This document shows, in pieces, positions 46,527 to 58,445 of a stretch of DNA of 64,000 bases; within the stretch, counting starts at the first letter, position 1, and the number at the start of each line of letters is the position of its first letter. The translations under genes and the position numbers were made by a program. Where the stretch lies: NCBI GenBank assembly GCA_010093685.1, contig MU006219.1, forward strand, positions 1,507,531 to 1,571,530, in the 5' to 3' direction. The notes beneath the pieces are model-generated. The model made no database searches, was not told where the DNA came from, and saw only the letters and a program-made list of their open reading frames with translations. This stretch comes from Ophiobolus disseminans. Its lineage: Eukaryota > Ascomycota > Dothideomycetes > Pleosporales > Phaeosphaeriaceae.

Positions 46527-47845
46527 ATGCGCGTCCTCATTAGCGGAGCCGGCGTCGCAGGACCTACTCTAGCATGGCACCTCGCAAAAGCTGGCACACA
46601 CGTCACCATCGTGGAGAAAGCCAAAAGCCTACTTCCGCATGGCCAGAACGTGGACCTCCAAGGGAGCGCTGTCACCGTAGTCAGGGCAATGGGACTCTTG
46701 GACGAAGTACGACGACGCAATACCAAGGAAACGGGTACGCAATTCATCGACCCGACTGGGAAGCCGTTTGCTGCGTTCCCAATCAAAGAGGGATCCTACG
46801 CTAGCCTTTCTTCCGAGTACGAGATCCTTCGCGGAGATCTCGCGGCGCTCCTTTTCGATGCTACGAGAAACCATCCAAACATTGAGTATCTGTTCGAAAC
46901 CACCATCACCGAGGTCGTAACGAATAACGACGACACGGTCAAAGTCGAGCTGAGCAACCGAGAGGCGCAGGAGTTCGATCTGTTAGTCGCGGCCGACGGT
47001 CAATGGAGCAAAATCCGAAAGCAATGCTTTCCTTCCGAATCTGTGAAATCCATTCATACAGGCATGTACGCCGTATACTTTACCATTCCAAGAGAGCCGA
47101 GCGACAACGACTTATGGAATGTCTACGTCGCCCTGAAGTCGAGAATTGTCACGGTCCGGCCCGACCCGTATGGTGAGGACCACATTCCAGGATTATACCC
47201 AAAAAATAGACTGACATTTGTCCTCATTGTGTAGGTACAATCCGGGCGATGTTCACCATTATGCCACGCGATGAAGCCCAAAAGAGGGCGTGGCTCACGG
47301 CGGGCAGGAGCGATAGGCACACACAACAAAAGCTGCTTCGGTCGGAATTTGCCGATGCGGGCTGGCAGACAAAGAGGTTCCTGGATGCCATGGATCAAGC
47401 ACCCGACTTCTACTTCCATGTGATCGAGCAAATCAAGATGTCGACGTGGTCCAAGTCCCGCATCGTCTGCCTAGGAGACACCGCTTACGCTCCCACACCG
47501 CTCACCGGCATGGGAACGTCGTTGGCCATTGTTGGAGCCTACATGCTTGCGGGCGAACTGAGCAAGCTCAATGAGAACGAACACCCCGCGCAGGCTCTCG
47601 CTGCTTACGAAAGGCAGTACCGTCCATATGTCGAGAAGTCGCAGTGGATTCCTTTCTGCGTGCCTGGCATCGCGCATCCTGTAACGGCCTGGAAGCGGTG
47701 GTTATTGCACGCCGTCTTCCGGATACTTGCGAGAGTGGTCGCAATTCCATGGGTTGCAAACAAGTTGGGCGATCCGAGCAATGACGAAGACTTCCCGTTA
47801 CCAGATTTTCCGAGGTTTGACAGCGGCTCGACATGGGCCAAATAG
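46527..47845 (+). CDS. FAD-dependent monooxygenase (TetX/PHBH-like)
   Basis: Exons are 46527..47172 and 47235..47845, giving 418 residues. The N-terminal FAD motif is VLISGAGVAGPTLAWHL (GAGVAG at 7-12). VEKAKSLLPHGQNVDLQG and LRGDLAALLFDA are typical of group A flavin monooxygenases. The second FAD motif is RIVCLGDTAYAPTPLTGMG. The C-terminal segment (about 360-400) is hydrophobic and could contact a membrane. It probably hydroxylates or degrades a small molecule. The divergent Zn2Cys6 gene is the likely regulator. Confidence 0.9.
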
Positions 47846-48726
47846 TTGGGTGTCATCAGCATGGAGAGCAGAGGAAGGAGGCGCATAGTTGTTTAATACA
47901 CTGATTGAATAGCAACGAGAATAAATTTGTGATGCATGGTGGTTCGCGAGATGATTGACCGCGGAGATGATTGCCATTGGCACTGAAAAGCAGGTGCCGG
48001 ACGATCTTGGCGCACGCCAAAACCACGTGGTCGGTCGTCCAGACTCCAGGCTTCCCTCCATCCTACGACGCCATGCCTGATTTGATGACACAAGCATGTC
48101 ACTAAAGCAAGCGCATACCATTCATTTCCTGTTGTGTTGCATGCGGAGGTGGACAATCGTATTTCTCTCCACATTTCCCACTGTTGGTCCACCAAAGTCT
48201 GAACGGCCGTTTGAAATGCAAAAATCAACGGTACTTCCACGTTTTGCTTGCGACTGCGAATGGGAAAAAAATTGTCGAGCATTGCGTCCTGCTCTGATCA
48301 ATGATTTTGTCTCCGATCTTAGAGTCCGTGGCTTCAGAAGCCCCGAAGCTAGCGGGCAGCTAAAACACGAGAAATCGCGACTATACTTGTGGTTCAGCGA
48401 ATGAACCGCACCGCATATCATTCCGGGATCAGTGCTCACACTTGCGCCGCTCGACGGTAGTTTGCTTGGTCTCCGTGGGTGCTTCGCGCGACTTCAATTC
48501 TGCGCTCGGTGTACCAAAGTTGGCTGGAACGTTTAGAGTTGTCCCGGGACATTTGCGGACTACGACAATGGCTAATACGCCCCTCTACCAGCCTCTACGA
48601 GGCCCTCTTATTCTCTTCGTTTGTTTTTCCCACACCAACTGGGCACGTAAGGATGGCATCGGCATAGCTAAGCTCATGGTAAATTGGTACATTTAACAGA
48701 TCGGGAGCACCCGGACGAGAGCCGCC
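47846..48726. other. Intergenic, 0.9 kb, no gene seen
   Basis: Contains AATAAA at 47920-47925, 75 bases after the monooxygenase stop. Minus-strand frames of 100-130 codons show no domain. Confidence 0.5.
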
Positions 48727-50115
48727 ATGGACGGCCGCAGTAACGAAGTGCTAGCGGTAGCCGCATTCTTCTTCGTGTTTACGTGGCTGACTGTTGGCCT
48801 GCGGTGCTACGTTCGGGGCATCATGATAAAAAATTGGGGCATAGACGATTACTACATGGTTGCGGCGTTGTAAGCAAAGATCCATGTACAAAATGTGTGT
48901 GTGACAATACTGACTGGAAATTCTTTCTTTAGGGTATGTTCAGTGTCCAATTCAGTGGACAAAAGCTCATCAAGTTGTACAGGGCGTCTTTACTGTGTAC
49001 CTGGCGTTTCAAATCACTGCTGCGGTGCACGGTACTGGGCGACATCGAAGTGAATTATCAGACGAAGATGCGAGAATCGCGCTAATGGTATGCTAAGCAC
49101 CATACTCAAACTTGTTGCGACACTGACGAATTATCAGTTCTGGTATCTTTGCGAACTTCTCTATGTAATAGCGAACTGCCTTCTCAAAATCGCGATCGGT
49201 TATTTTTACCTCCGTGTTGCAATGCAACGATGGCATATCTGGACCATTCGTCTACTGATGATGGGCACCGTACTTTTCGGACTCATTTATTTCTTCTTGG
49301 TTATGCTTCAATGCCTTCCAAGTACATTCTCCTTATCCGTCGCTGTGTCTGTGGACTAATGTAACATAGTTAATGTCTTCTGGAACCACCACCCTGCTTC
49401 GGACAAATGCTTGCCAAAGGGGCCGACTTTGGGGATTACATACGCGCTAGCCGTTGTCAACGCGATTGCCGACTGGGCATTTGGCACGCTGCCATTTTTC
49501 ATCATTTGGAACCTTGATATGAAGCTCAAGACGAAACTTCTGGTTGGTGGCATTCTCGCTTTCGCTGCGATCGGGAGTACGGGCACAGTGGTTCGCATGT
49601 TCTATGTCCATACACTCATGGACGGTCCTGACTTTCTTTATGCGACCACTGACATTGCCATTTGGAGCACTGTTGAGCCGGGGATTGGTATAGCAGCTGG
49701 CAGCATCGCGTGTTTGCGGCCGCTTTTCCGGATTTGGCTCTGGCGAATAGGCCTCGCAGATCCTCCCCGCGATCAACGAAGCCCTACATACTATCACTCG
49801 AACAGCGGACAAAAACGCAAAGATCGCCGGGGATACCGAAGGAGTTTGAGCCCGTCTGATTTGGAACCTACTGAACGGCATCATACTGAAGTGCTGGGAA
49901 CAAGAAACGAGCTAGACATATTGGCAGATGATCCACTCCCAAACAATACGACAGAGCCGGAACTCAAGCTAGCACCGACGGAGCATAACCCACAGGCTCC
50001 GAAGGACGAACATGAGGTTGAACTTCCTCCACGTCTGGACTTACGCGACAGTTTCCGCAACAGTTTCGCTCGAGGAACTCTGCTCAGCCTAGGGAAATAT
50101 CGGAGCCCGACCTGA
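48727..50115 (+). CDS. SAT4/Pth11-type fungal rhodopsin-domain membrane protein
   Basis: Exons are 48727..48869, a proposed 1-nt exon at 48933, 48983..49087, 49138..49321 and 49370..50115, giving 392 residues. Family motifs: IDDYYM (after TM1), AVHGTGRH, FWYLCELLYVIANCLLKIAIGYFYLR, DKCLPKGPTLGI, and IWSTVEPGIGIAAGSIACLRPLFR, the diagnostic late-helix block. A hydrophilic tail of about 130 residues is rich in charged residues and Pro. An alternative 10-nt second exon (48933..48942, donor GTGTCC) would add three residues. The 1-nt option gives the same DDY-to-GTG spacing as the homologue at 5.1 kb. Likely a plasma-membrane receptor-like protein. Confidence 0.88.
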
Positions 50116-50470
50116 TTTTTGATACGGGTGCGCATCCGTTCTAGGCGAACCGTGCTTCTTCATGGAAATAGCTAGTTGGCGGTCTTCCAACATCGCGCCC
50201 CTGGGGAACTTGAGTGAATCACAACTGCAATATCAGCAAGTCAGCAAACGGCGATTCGCCACATTCACTAGCCTGTGATTTTTATCGCATTCATGGAGCA
50301 AACTGCCATTCACTTTCGTCCCTACCGCTATAATAAAGTCCACGTGCTTCACCAGGGCCTCCGACCCACTGAAAATACAACTCAACGAACAGTTTATTCC
50401 AACTCTACGCCAATCTTTCACATCGAGAACAAAGGAATTCGCGCAACAGAAGTCGTTCACGGGAGAAGAT
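50116..50470. other. Intergenic, no gene seen
   Basis: Lies between two plus-strand genes; it should contain the promoter of the 282-residue protein. Confidence 0.55.
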
Positions 50471-51319
50471 ATGGAGTCAAATGAGCCACAATTAAAGCAG
50501 CGCACTGGCGCACAGTCGACTACGGCTCCTGAGGACACTCCGCAAAATCTCACATCTAAGACATTACCTCCTAAACTCTCCGACTTTGTGTTCCCCCCTC
50601 CACCGCCAGACCCGCAAACGACATCACTAGCAGTCATGTTCACGCAGCCAGCTTATGATGCGCCCGCAATACCTCATTTTCTCGAACTGCTGCATCAGAG
50701 CAAAGCACTCATCGAAACCCACGGCCCATATACGACTCACCCCAATACGACCGTCTTCCAACGTGCGCCCATATCACGCAATAGTGCGAAAGAGGTGTCT
50801 GCGAAGGTCTTTGCGTCTTCTCTCGCCACAGCGCAGGACTGCATGAATAGCGCACAGGCCGAAGGCCCAGCGATCCATGACCTGGCGCTCTTCAAGGAGC
50901 TGTGGGATGCTACGCTTGTCGCTCTTAGAGAAATCCTAGAGATCGGAAACCTTGACCACGAGACCTTTGGCTGGGGCATCCTCGGTCTGAGCGCTGGCTA
51001 TATGGACAAACCCTTCTGGAAGGATAACACAGAATTCTTGTCCTTAAAAAATCGGCTGCGTGATGCCCTCATGCAGATGCCAAACATGGATACACCGAAA
51101 CAAAAAAAGAGCGCGTTCACCATGGGTCCCGGAGGCAAGATAGGGATCTTTTCGAAGACAAACAGAGACATCCACGTCTACGCAAATTTACTTCTGCAGC
51201 AGTTCAAGCGGGAGGAGTGGGCGAGGATTCGGTGGTATCACGGAGTTGCGGTTGTTGAGAGGTGGATAGAACATCTGGGGTGGGAGCCAGAGGGATTTGA
51301 AAGCCAGGAGGAATGTTAA
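50471..51319 (+). CDS. Conserved-looking protein of unknown function
   Basis: Single exon of 282 residues. I do not recognise the family. The first 60 residues are polar with a proline run (FVFPPPPPDP). The rest is helical with regular hydrophobic spacing (LALFKELWDATLVALREIL and YANLLLQQFKREEWARIRW), suggesting a folded, soluble, all-alpha domain. No signal peptide or membrane helix. ATG context and codon pattern favour a real gene over a chance frame. Confidence 0.65.
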   Translation: MESNEPQLKQRTGAQSTTAPEDTPQNLTSKTLPPKLSDFVFPPPPPDPQTTSLAVMFTQPAYDAPAIPHFLELLHQSKALIETHGPYTTHPNTTVFQRAPISRNSAKEVSAKVFASSLATAQDCMNSAQAEGPAIHDLALFKELWDATLVALREILEIGNLDHETFGWGILGLSAGYMDKPFWKDNTEFLSLKNRLRDALMQMPNMDTPKQKKSAFTMGPGGKIGIFSKTNRDIHVYANLLLQQFKREEWARIRWYHGVAVVERWIEHLGWEPEGFESQEEC

Positions 51320-52385
51320 CAGGCGAAAAAGTGAAATTAGCACCCTGAGACGAGCGAAGGTTGTATTTTACACGAACTGTCATTGTAAGAGGATTGTGTA
51401 GCCAACATTGTAAGCTTACCACTTTAGGCTTAGAACTTCGAGGTCCACCTTCTCCTTACATTTCCAGTAGTCGCGATCTCGGTGTCTACGCGAGATCCAA
51501 CATTTTCCTTTTGTGGAACGTGTATTTCTTTACGTGACAAGAATCGCGGACCCTGTATCAGACAGAGCCTTTTCCGCTGAGAACACTGTTTATGCAGGAG
51601 TCAAACTCGATGCAAAAAATTAGGATTCAAGCATCCGCAAGACTTTACTCAACATAAATAGGTAGTTTGGTCAACTTTCGTGAGAGCATGCCGAATGGAC
51701 CACTCTAATTCTGGACCCATAGCTTCTAAATTCACCTAATTCCTAGCAATACCGGCGTCTCGGAAGCAACCTTATACCTTTGAGATCGATGATTTGCCGA
51801 CTTAAATAAGTACCTAGGTACTTCTTCACCAACCATGAATGAAAATAGACCGCCTATGCTTTGATGGAAGTTTCCGAAACTCCGAAACTTGCTAATAACT
51901 TATTTGCGAACCACCCGCGCGTCCTTACAAGCTCGACATGCTGACGGCAAATCACGATGTGATCCCACATCATATCCCGGCTACGTGGCCCAACACAGCT
52001 AGCGCGCGGTATCTCATGCAGATCCGAGCACGACATTGCACCCCACGATGTCGAATCTACCGCGAACATGAACGTCCCGCACATAACGCACACAGAAATT
52101 GAGGCGATGCCGAGGAAAAAGCTCAAGTCGACAAGCATCGAGACTCGCCTCGGAGGTGAGCTTCGATTGAGCCCAATTACAGCCCGCACCGGCAGCTAGG
52201 TGCTTGCCCACACCCTTGACAATGACGCTCCGTACGATTGAGGTTTGACAGCCATGTTCTTGCATCATTGGAGCTGTGCGTCTGGGCTTGTTGTATCCGT
52301 TTAAAATGGTGTCGCGCTGATCGATGGAACGCGCATCTTCTGGTCTCCTCGCCTTTCGATAATCTGGTTGACAGGAACCGCGACC
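51320..52385. other. Intergenic, 1.1 kb, no gene seen
   Basis: Slightly AT-richer than neighbouring genes; no domain in any frame. Holds the promoter of the MFS gene. Confidence 0.55.
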
Positions 52386-54106
52386 ATGGCATCGGAATCA
52401 GAGAAGCATGCGCCACCGGCTGCGTCAAATACGAGCGACTCAGATGTCGAAATCAATTCTGGGGCGATTAATGAGAAGAGATTGCTTCGAAAGCTCGATT
52501 TGAGGCTCCTGCCAGCGGTATCAATCTTGTACCTCTTGTCGTTTTTGGATCGCAGCAATGGTACCGTCTTTGCGCACTGCGTTTAATACTTGTACTGACA
52601 CGCATAGTTGCGAACGCTCGTATTGAAGGCCTTACCACCGACCTAGGGATGACAGGAAACCAGTACCTCACTGGCCTGACCCTATACTTCATCGGTTATG
52701 TGTTGTTCGAGCTGCCTTGCAACATCATTTTGAAACGAACCACGCCAAAGTTCTGGTTGCCTACATTGACAATAGCCTGGGGAATCGTCGCCACCCTGAT
52801 GGGTGTGACCCAGAATCTCGCAGGCTTCTTTGTCGTGCGTTTCTTGTAAGTATTCAAGCGTTCTAGTTCAAGGGCAAACTGACCTTGCGTAGCCTTGGCG
52901 TGACTGAGTCTGGCTTGTTTCCGGGAGGTGAGTTGCCAATCGCTTCGTGACTATACCATGCATTGCTGATTGCCAAATAGTTGTTTACTACTTGAGCATG
53001 TGGTACAAGCGAGACGAACGCCAGTATCGTATCTCCCTCTTCTTTAGTTGTGCCTCCTTAGCAGGCGCCTTCGGAGGTATTCTAGCTTGGGGAATTGCTC
53101 ACATGCGCCATGTCGGCGGATACAACGGTTGGCGTTGGATCTTCATCCTGGTATATTCTCCGAAAGTCTTATACGGTTCCAAACTCACATTTCTCATAGG
53201 AAGGCTTACTTACAATTACTATCGCCATTGGCGCGTATTGGTTCATTTCGAACTACCCGGACAGTGTATCGTGGCTGTCGAAAGACGAGCGAGCATTCAT
53301 TCAAGCGCGTCTTAGGGCCGACAGCGACAATACGAACGACGAGCAGTTCCGATGGGCTGATGTTTGGATTGCGTGCAAGGATGTCAAAGTTTGGCTGTAC
53401 GGAGCTGCTTTCCACACGATGAGTCTGCCTCTTTACACGCTGTCTCTGTTCTTGGTAGGCCTCACCACCGACTTATCAATATTTGTGCTAACATTTTCGT
53501 TAGCCGACAATCATTCGAGATATGGGTTTTACCTCTGCTCAATCCCAACTTCTGACCATCCCTCCATACGCGGTCGCTACACTCTTCACGATATTCTGGG
53601 CGATTCTTTCCGAGCGCTATAAGCGCCGTGCGCTCTTCATCGTCACAACGTCGTCTGTCGCTATAATCGGCTACATCATTCTTCTCGCCAATAAAAATCC
53701 CAAGGCGCGCCCGGGTGTCAGCTATCTAGGGACGTTCTTTGCAGCCATCGGAATTTATCCGTCTGTCGCACTCGTGCTGTGTTGGCCTGCCATCAACGTT
53801 TCGGGCCAAACGAAGAGAGCCACAGCAAACGCGATGCAGATTTCCATCGGCAACTTAGGCGCAGTCCTTGGTACGCAGCTGTACAGGGCAAATATGGGGC
53901 CGAGATATGTTCTAGGTCATTCATTCGCACTTGGTTATCTGTGCATGAACATTGTGGTGGTCAGTACCCTGTGGGTAATTCTGAACAAGGAGAACAAGCA
54001 GAAAGAGGAGCACTTGGTGGAGCACCCGGAGACGGCTGGGTTCCACGACAGTGACGAGGATCTGAGACTGGGTGATCGCCATCCGCGATGGAGATTCCAG
54101 TCGTAG
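52386..54106 (+). CDS. MFS transporter, anion:cation symporter (Dal5/TNA1-like)
   Basis: Exons are 52386..52560, 52608..52845, 52893..52927, 52981..53150, 53200..53454 and 53504..54106, giving 491 residues. All phases are consistent; exon 3 is only 35 nt. The architecture is 12 helices with a central loop (SKDERAFIQARLRADSDN). Family motifs are LSFLDRSNVANARIEGL in TM1, LPCNIILKR after TM2, and GVTESGLFPGVVYYLSMWYKR in TM4-5, which is diagnostic for the allantoate/nicotinate permease group. The protein imports an organic anion or vitamin across the plasma membrane; the substrate is not predictable. Both termini are hydrophilic and cytosolic. Confidence 0.93.
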
Positions 54107-54706
54107 ATATTAGTTTGAAAACCATGGCGGCGTCAGTACAAGTGTGCAAGAGGGTTGCGACCTTCACCGCATTAATCGTGTATAATACACATTGAATAGT
54201 GTGACGCATCATTGTCATCTCACCTCGGTAAAGTTATGTACATCACGTTGGGCCGCGTGTGAGACCGGACTAGAGAACAGTAGATTACGCGGCTGCAATC
54301 TCAAAGACTACGCTCATTGGGTGCGCGTAGAAGTGAGACTTACCTTACCGTGCAGGCTCCACACGGCAACACATCACGCACGAAGAGTGCGATTCCCGCA
54401 CCGTTTGTTACCCCCAGATTTTGAATCGAGGAACGCTGATGTCGTCCAAGCATCTCCTGCAGATCAAATTGTCACTAAGCAGCTAGCGCGGCTGAATCAG
54501 CGTTAGCCGACCAATCTTCGCGGTGCCCGTCATGCATCTCGACCCATTCTCCCCGCTCCCGCAACGCTAGCCGAGAGCTGAAGGCTCATACTCAAGAAAC
54601 TCCAAGCATCCAAGACAAACTGCACTGCCTCGCCGTGCCTTCTACCACACCGTAGACTCACTGCCGTAGCTTCACAGCAGAAGGGCGGCACACGTGGCGG
54701 ATAGTC
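54107..54706. other. Intergenic, 0.6 kb, no gene seen
   Basis: Lies between the MFS gene and the repeat-motif protein, both plus strand. Confidence 0.55.
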
Positions 54707-56416
54707 ATGGCGTCATACTTCGACCTTCCGCCCCAGCAGAAGGCGGGTGCTGCGAATATAGATTCGATACCAGAGGACCAGAGAAAAGAGTTGGGGCGAA
54801 TGAGCTTTCTGTCACCGGCAGTCTCGCAACTTCTAGATGACCTCGGCCAGGAACAATCCGATAGCGACAGCGAAGAAGGAAGCTTATCAGAAGAAGACAC
54901 TAAGCGCTTAAACAAGCTTAGCAAGAAGACCGACCCTCTAAAGTCACGCCTGGGCAAGGGTCCGAATACACAACCCTCAAAGAAAAGCCCGCTATCGCCG
55001 AGAAAGAGCGGCTCACCGAAGAGAGTGTCAGCAGTACGCGTCAAGTCACCTCCGGCACGTACCGGCGGAGGTGGGTCCGCAAAGCCCAAGCAGCCTCATA
55101 TGGCACGCTTCCATTCCCTCAGAAGTATGTTATTCTCCAACACCATTGAAGACAAGATGAAGACCGCTACCCACGAAGACTGTGAGAAAGAGGCAGTTGT
55201 GGCGGACAGGTGGAAGAGTCAGCATGTACAAAGGCAAATGCATAGTCGCCCCAAGACGCCTGAGAAAGAGGCGGAGTCTAAAGATCATGGACTTGGGTCA
55301 AGGTTAAAGACAAAAATCCGGCGTATGACAAGTAAAGAGGTCCCAACAATGGAGACGCTCAAGGAAGATGGCATAGCACACGACTTCAGCGACCATGGAT
55401 CGACCGCCAGCTCAGACAACGAGGATGAGCCGTATCAGTGGAAACCTCGCGAAGCTGATGAAGAGAGCATCAATCACTCAGATGTAGAGGATCTCGTGCG
55501 GTGGGTCAGCAGACGAGATCCGCCAAGCGACGGCGAGGCGAGGGCAGCTGGCAAGGAAGCATCAGTCACAAATATCAAGGAGGGCAGCGGGAATGACAGT
55601 ATCGGTGATTCAGACGTGGACGATCTGGTTCACTGGGCGAGTCGGAAGTCGTCTGGACCGGAGACCAAACAAGATCGCTATGCTGGCTACAGCGACGCAT
55701 CAACGGAATCGGACTCGGAGATGGCCAAAGAGCAAGATTCGTCCGATGAAGAAAATGCGGATGACCTAGTGCGCTGGATTTCGCACCGCGATGGCCCGAC
55801 TGCAGGTCCTGTGCGCCGGAGCCGAGACGCCAACTCTAACAGTCCGAATACACAAAGCCACGTCGATTACGATTCTGACGTCCCGGAGCTCAGTCGCTGG
55901 ATCACGCGACACGATGGGACAAGCGGCGAGTCGGGCGCCACAACTCCAGTCCGCGATTTACAGGAGGAGCCAGAGCGAGGACGCCCGAGAAGCCGTGATG
56001 GTCCTTTCGTTCCGCAACCAAGAGGCCACCTCTCACACGACGACGTGGACGAGCTTGTCCGCTGGGTCTCACGCAAAGACTCGAAGCAAATCAGCCCTTC
56101 GAACCACGATTACACGCCGGAAAAGTCCAAGTCTGCGGCCGCCACTTCATCTAGCCCAGACCCAACAGCAAGTCCCCGGACACTTGAAGTCGAAACGGGC
56201 GATCTGCGCACCATGCGACGGAGCGGGCATGAAAGTCAGAAATCTGCGGCCCGGGAATATCTCAAGCAGAGCAGAGTCGAGAGCACGCAGATCGACCAGC
56301 GTGACACGTCGACAGAGGCAGGAGCGGCAGAAACGGAGGAGGAGAGGGAGCACAGAGGCAGTCTGGGGCTTGACGATGTGGATGAGCTTGTCAAGTGGGT
56401 TAGCAGGAAATCATGA
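54707..56416 (+). CDS. Disordered protein with six LVRWVSRK-type motifs
   Basis: Single exon of 569 residues, acidic and Ser-rich, without a recognised domain. A 13-residue motif occurs six times: 259-271 (DVEDLVRWVSRRD), 303-315 (DVDDLVHWASRKS), 350-362 (NADDLVRWISHRD), 391-403 (DVPELSRWITRHD), 446-458 (DVDELVRWVSRKD) and 557-569 (DVDELVKWVSRKS), the last being the exact C-terminus. Consensus: D-V-D-[DE]-L-V-[RK]-W-[VI]-[ST]-R-[KR]-[DS], an amphipathic helix with an acidic front and basic end. Between motifs the chain is low-complexity. The N-terminal MASYFDLPPQQ and the basic 195-215 region may be further contact sites. A multivalent docking protein is inferred; no family name is known to me. 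Confidence 0.85.
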   Translation: MASYFDLPPQQKAGAANIDSIPEDQRKELGRMSFLSPAVSQLLDDLGQEQSDSDSEEGSLSEEDTKRLNKLSKKTDPLKSRLGKGPNTQPSKKSPLSPRKSGSPKRVSAVRVKSPPARTGGGGSAKPKQPHMARFHSLRSMLFSNTIEDKMKTATHEDCEKEAVVADRWKSQHVQRQMHSRPKTPEKEAESKDHGLGSRLKTKIRRMTSKEVPTMETLKEDGIAHDFSDHGSTASSDNEDEPYQWKPREADEESINHSDVEDLVRWVSRRDPPSDGEARAAGKEASVTNIKEGSGNDSIGDSDVDDLVHWASRKSSGPETKQDRYAGYSDASTESDSEMAKEQDSSDEENADDLVRWISHRDGPTAGPVRRSRDANSNSPNTQSHVDYDSDVPELSRWITRHDGTSGESGATTPVRDLQEEPERGRPRSRDGPFVPQPRGHLSHDDVDELVRWVSRKDSKQISPSNHDYTPEKSKSAAATSSSPDPTASPRTLEVETGDLRTMRRSGHESQKSAAREYLKQSRVESTQIDQRDTSTEAGAAETEEEREHRGSLGLDDVDELVKWVSRKS

Positions 56417-58445
56417 ATGTTAGACTGCGCGTATCAAAGCGTGTGGTGTGCGTTGGCGGAGGCTATAGCATGTGTAAGATGGTGTTTTATGAGATATCCA
56501 TTAATTTAATTTCTAGCTATTATGACTTCATATTACTGTAGTGTAAGTGACATGGGTTTAGTTTACATTCAATCTCAGAGACCACAACACATACCACATG
56601 CGCGTCAGCAATTGCTAGGCGCAAACTCTCATGAATCTATTTGGGTTCCTTTGTCGACTCGCGAGCATACGTCGTTTCAACCACTCTTTTGGCGTACAAG
56701 ACAGAGAGTCTGATGAGAATAATGTCAGAAGCTAGAGCACACTTGATTTATGTTCAATAATTATTCAAAGGCCCTAATGAGCATAGTTCCCAGTCCGACT
56801 CGCTGCGAGACATTCGACCGTCTGCCGGGCGTTTCGCTGGGGCGACGGATTCCATCGGTCGAGTTCCCATCACTTTCATCTTCGGGAAAACTCATGTAAG
56901 GCGTACTCCACAGCAGATGAAATCCGATGGTTGCAACTTTTCGCCAGGAACATGTGTTGGCAGAGGGGAGCTTCTCGAGCTGCGGCGCGCCATTGGTTGC
57001 GGGATTTGCGCTTTTGGAAGGAAAAGAGGCCAGAGGACATGGATCGGGGACATGATCATTTTGAAACGACGGAAAGGTCGGTAGTTTGTGACAAGAGAAT
57101 TGAAGAAGCCGCGGTGGGAATGTGTTTTATACACCGAATCGCTTGTCCCATAGAAGTATTGGATTCCGTCTTTTTATATCACATGATATTAATGTCGTAT
57201 GGTTTTCATCGATGGCGCAACTTCAGGTGCCTTGCTCTGCCATATATCACTATATATCTCCACGAGTTATTTTCGCCATAGACGTTGCCCAGGTGCTCTC
57301 GGGGCTTTTTGGGTGTTGTGAGGAGATAAACATAACGGACCCGCATCGAGATTTTCTATGCACAACAGCCGCGACACATACATGTGGTTTATCAAGAATT
57401 CTGGTTAAAAGTGGTGGTAAACATCATACATGAGCCTGCATGTTTCCGACACATCGGATCTAAGTCATTCGGTATACCGTTGCTGTCTTAAAGCATAACC
57501 AGGTAATGTCCTCCGAAACGGTCGCTCGAAAGACATAAGTGGGAGTTAGATTTCGTTCGAAGAAGACAGAGGGCATAGGTCGTGGATCATAAGCTTTCAA
57601 GACCCAGAACACCAGCGATCATAAAGTAGATCCGAGAGCCGTTTGGGAAGAAAACAGACATTGCATGTGCTGCATACTGTTTGGAGTCCAGATTGCCAGC
57701 AGCCATCAGATGTACCTGGATGTGTTTCTGGAAGGGACCAGGCATGCGCTCTTTCACTTGAGTTTTGTAATGGCCTTCGATCTCGAAAACGTTTATGGAT
57801 TGCGTCGAGATTTCGAAAGGACCTCAGCATCCATGTTGGGTGTAGGATATGAATTTGAAGTCAAGTAGCTCCAGGGAGCATCAGGCGTACCTGAAAGAAA
57901 TTTTCCGCCGGAAGCCAGACACATTATTCTCTTGACGTACTTTTGGTAGCACTTTGCCTCGGAACCATCGAATGACCTCCAGTTTTTCTTTCGAGAAGAA
58001 CCATGAACGATGAGGTTGTGGCTTATAACGTCGAGAACAGCAACCTCCAGCGGACATCGGACGAATCCGAAAGAATTTTAGGACGGAGCAGACATGATAT
58101 CGAGGTCGAGAGGTTTTGAGGATAGATGCTCCAGGAGATATGGAACACATCGAAGGGCATTGTGGAAGGGGGAAGGCGGAAATGGTGTGCTCATGTTGTA
58201 AATCGGAGAAGACGGTCGGAAGGACATGATGTACAGCTTGATGGTTTTGGACAAAGGCGTACATGGGCGGATACAGTGCTACTTTTGGGAGGCGGAAGTC
58301 CAGAAACATGAAGTAAACGTCTGCTGTCTTTCTTGAATGTAGAAGAGAGTTGATGATGCGAAGCGGACAGGAGTTGGCGGAAAGGTGGAGTTTATATACA
58401 CATTGTCACTAGCAACTCTGCCCACGCTTGACTCTACGCCGCCCC
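56417..58445. other. Intergenic, 2 kb, no gene seen
   Basis: Several frames of 60-140 codons on both strands (for example minus 58309..57881) lack domains, plausible introns or composition like the neighbouring genes. I see nothing definable. Confidence 0.5.

Noticed and set aside
57881..58309. 142-codon minus-strand frame upstream of the D-lactate-dehydrogenase-like gene
   Set aside because: Composition is irregular, no family signal is visible, and overlapping frames of similar length exist on the other strand.
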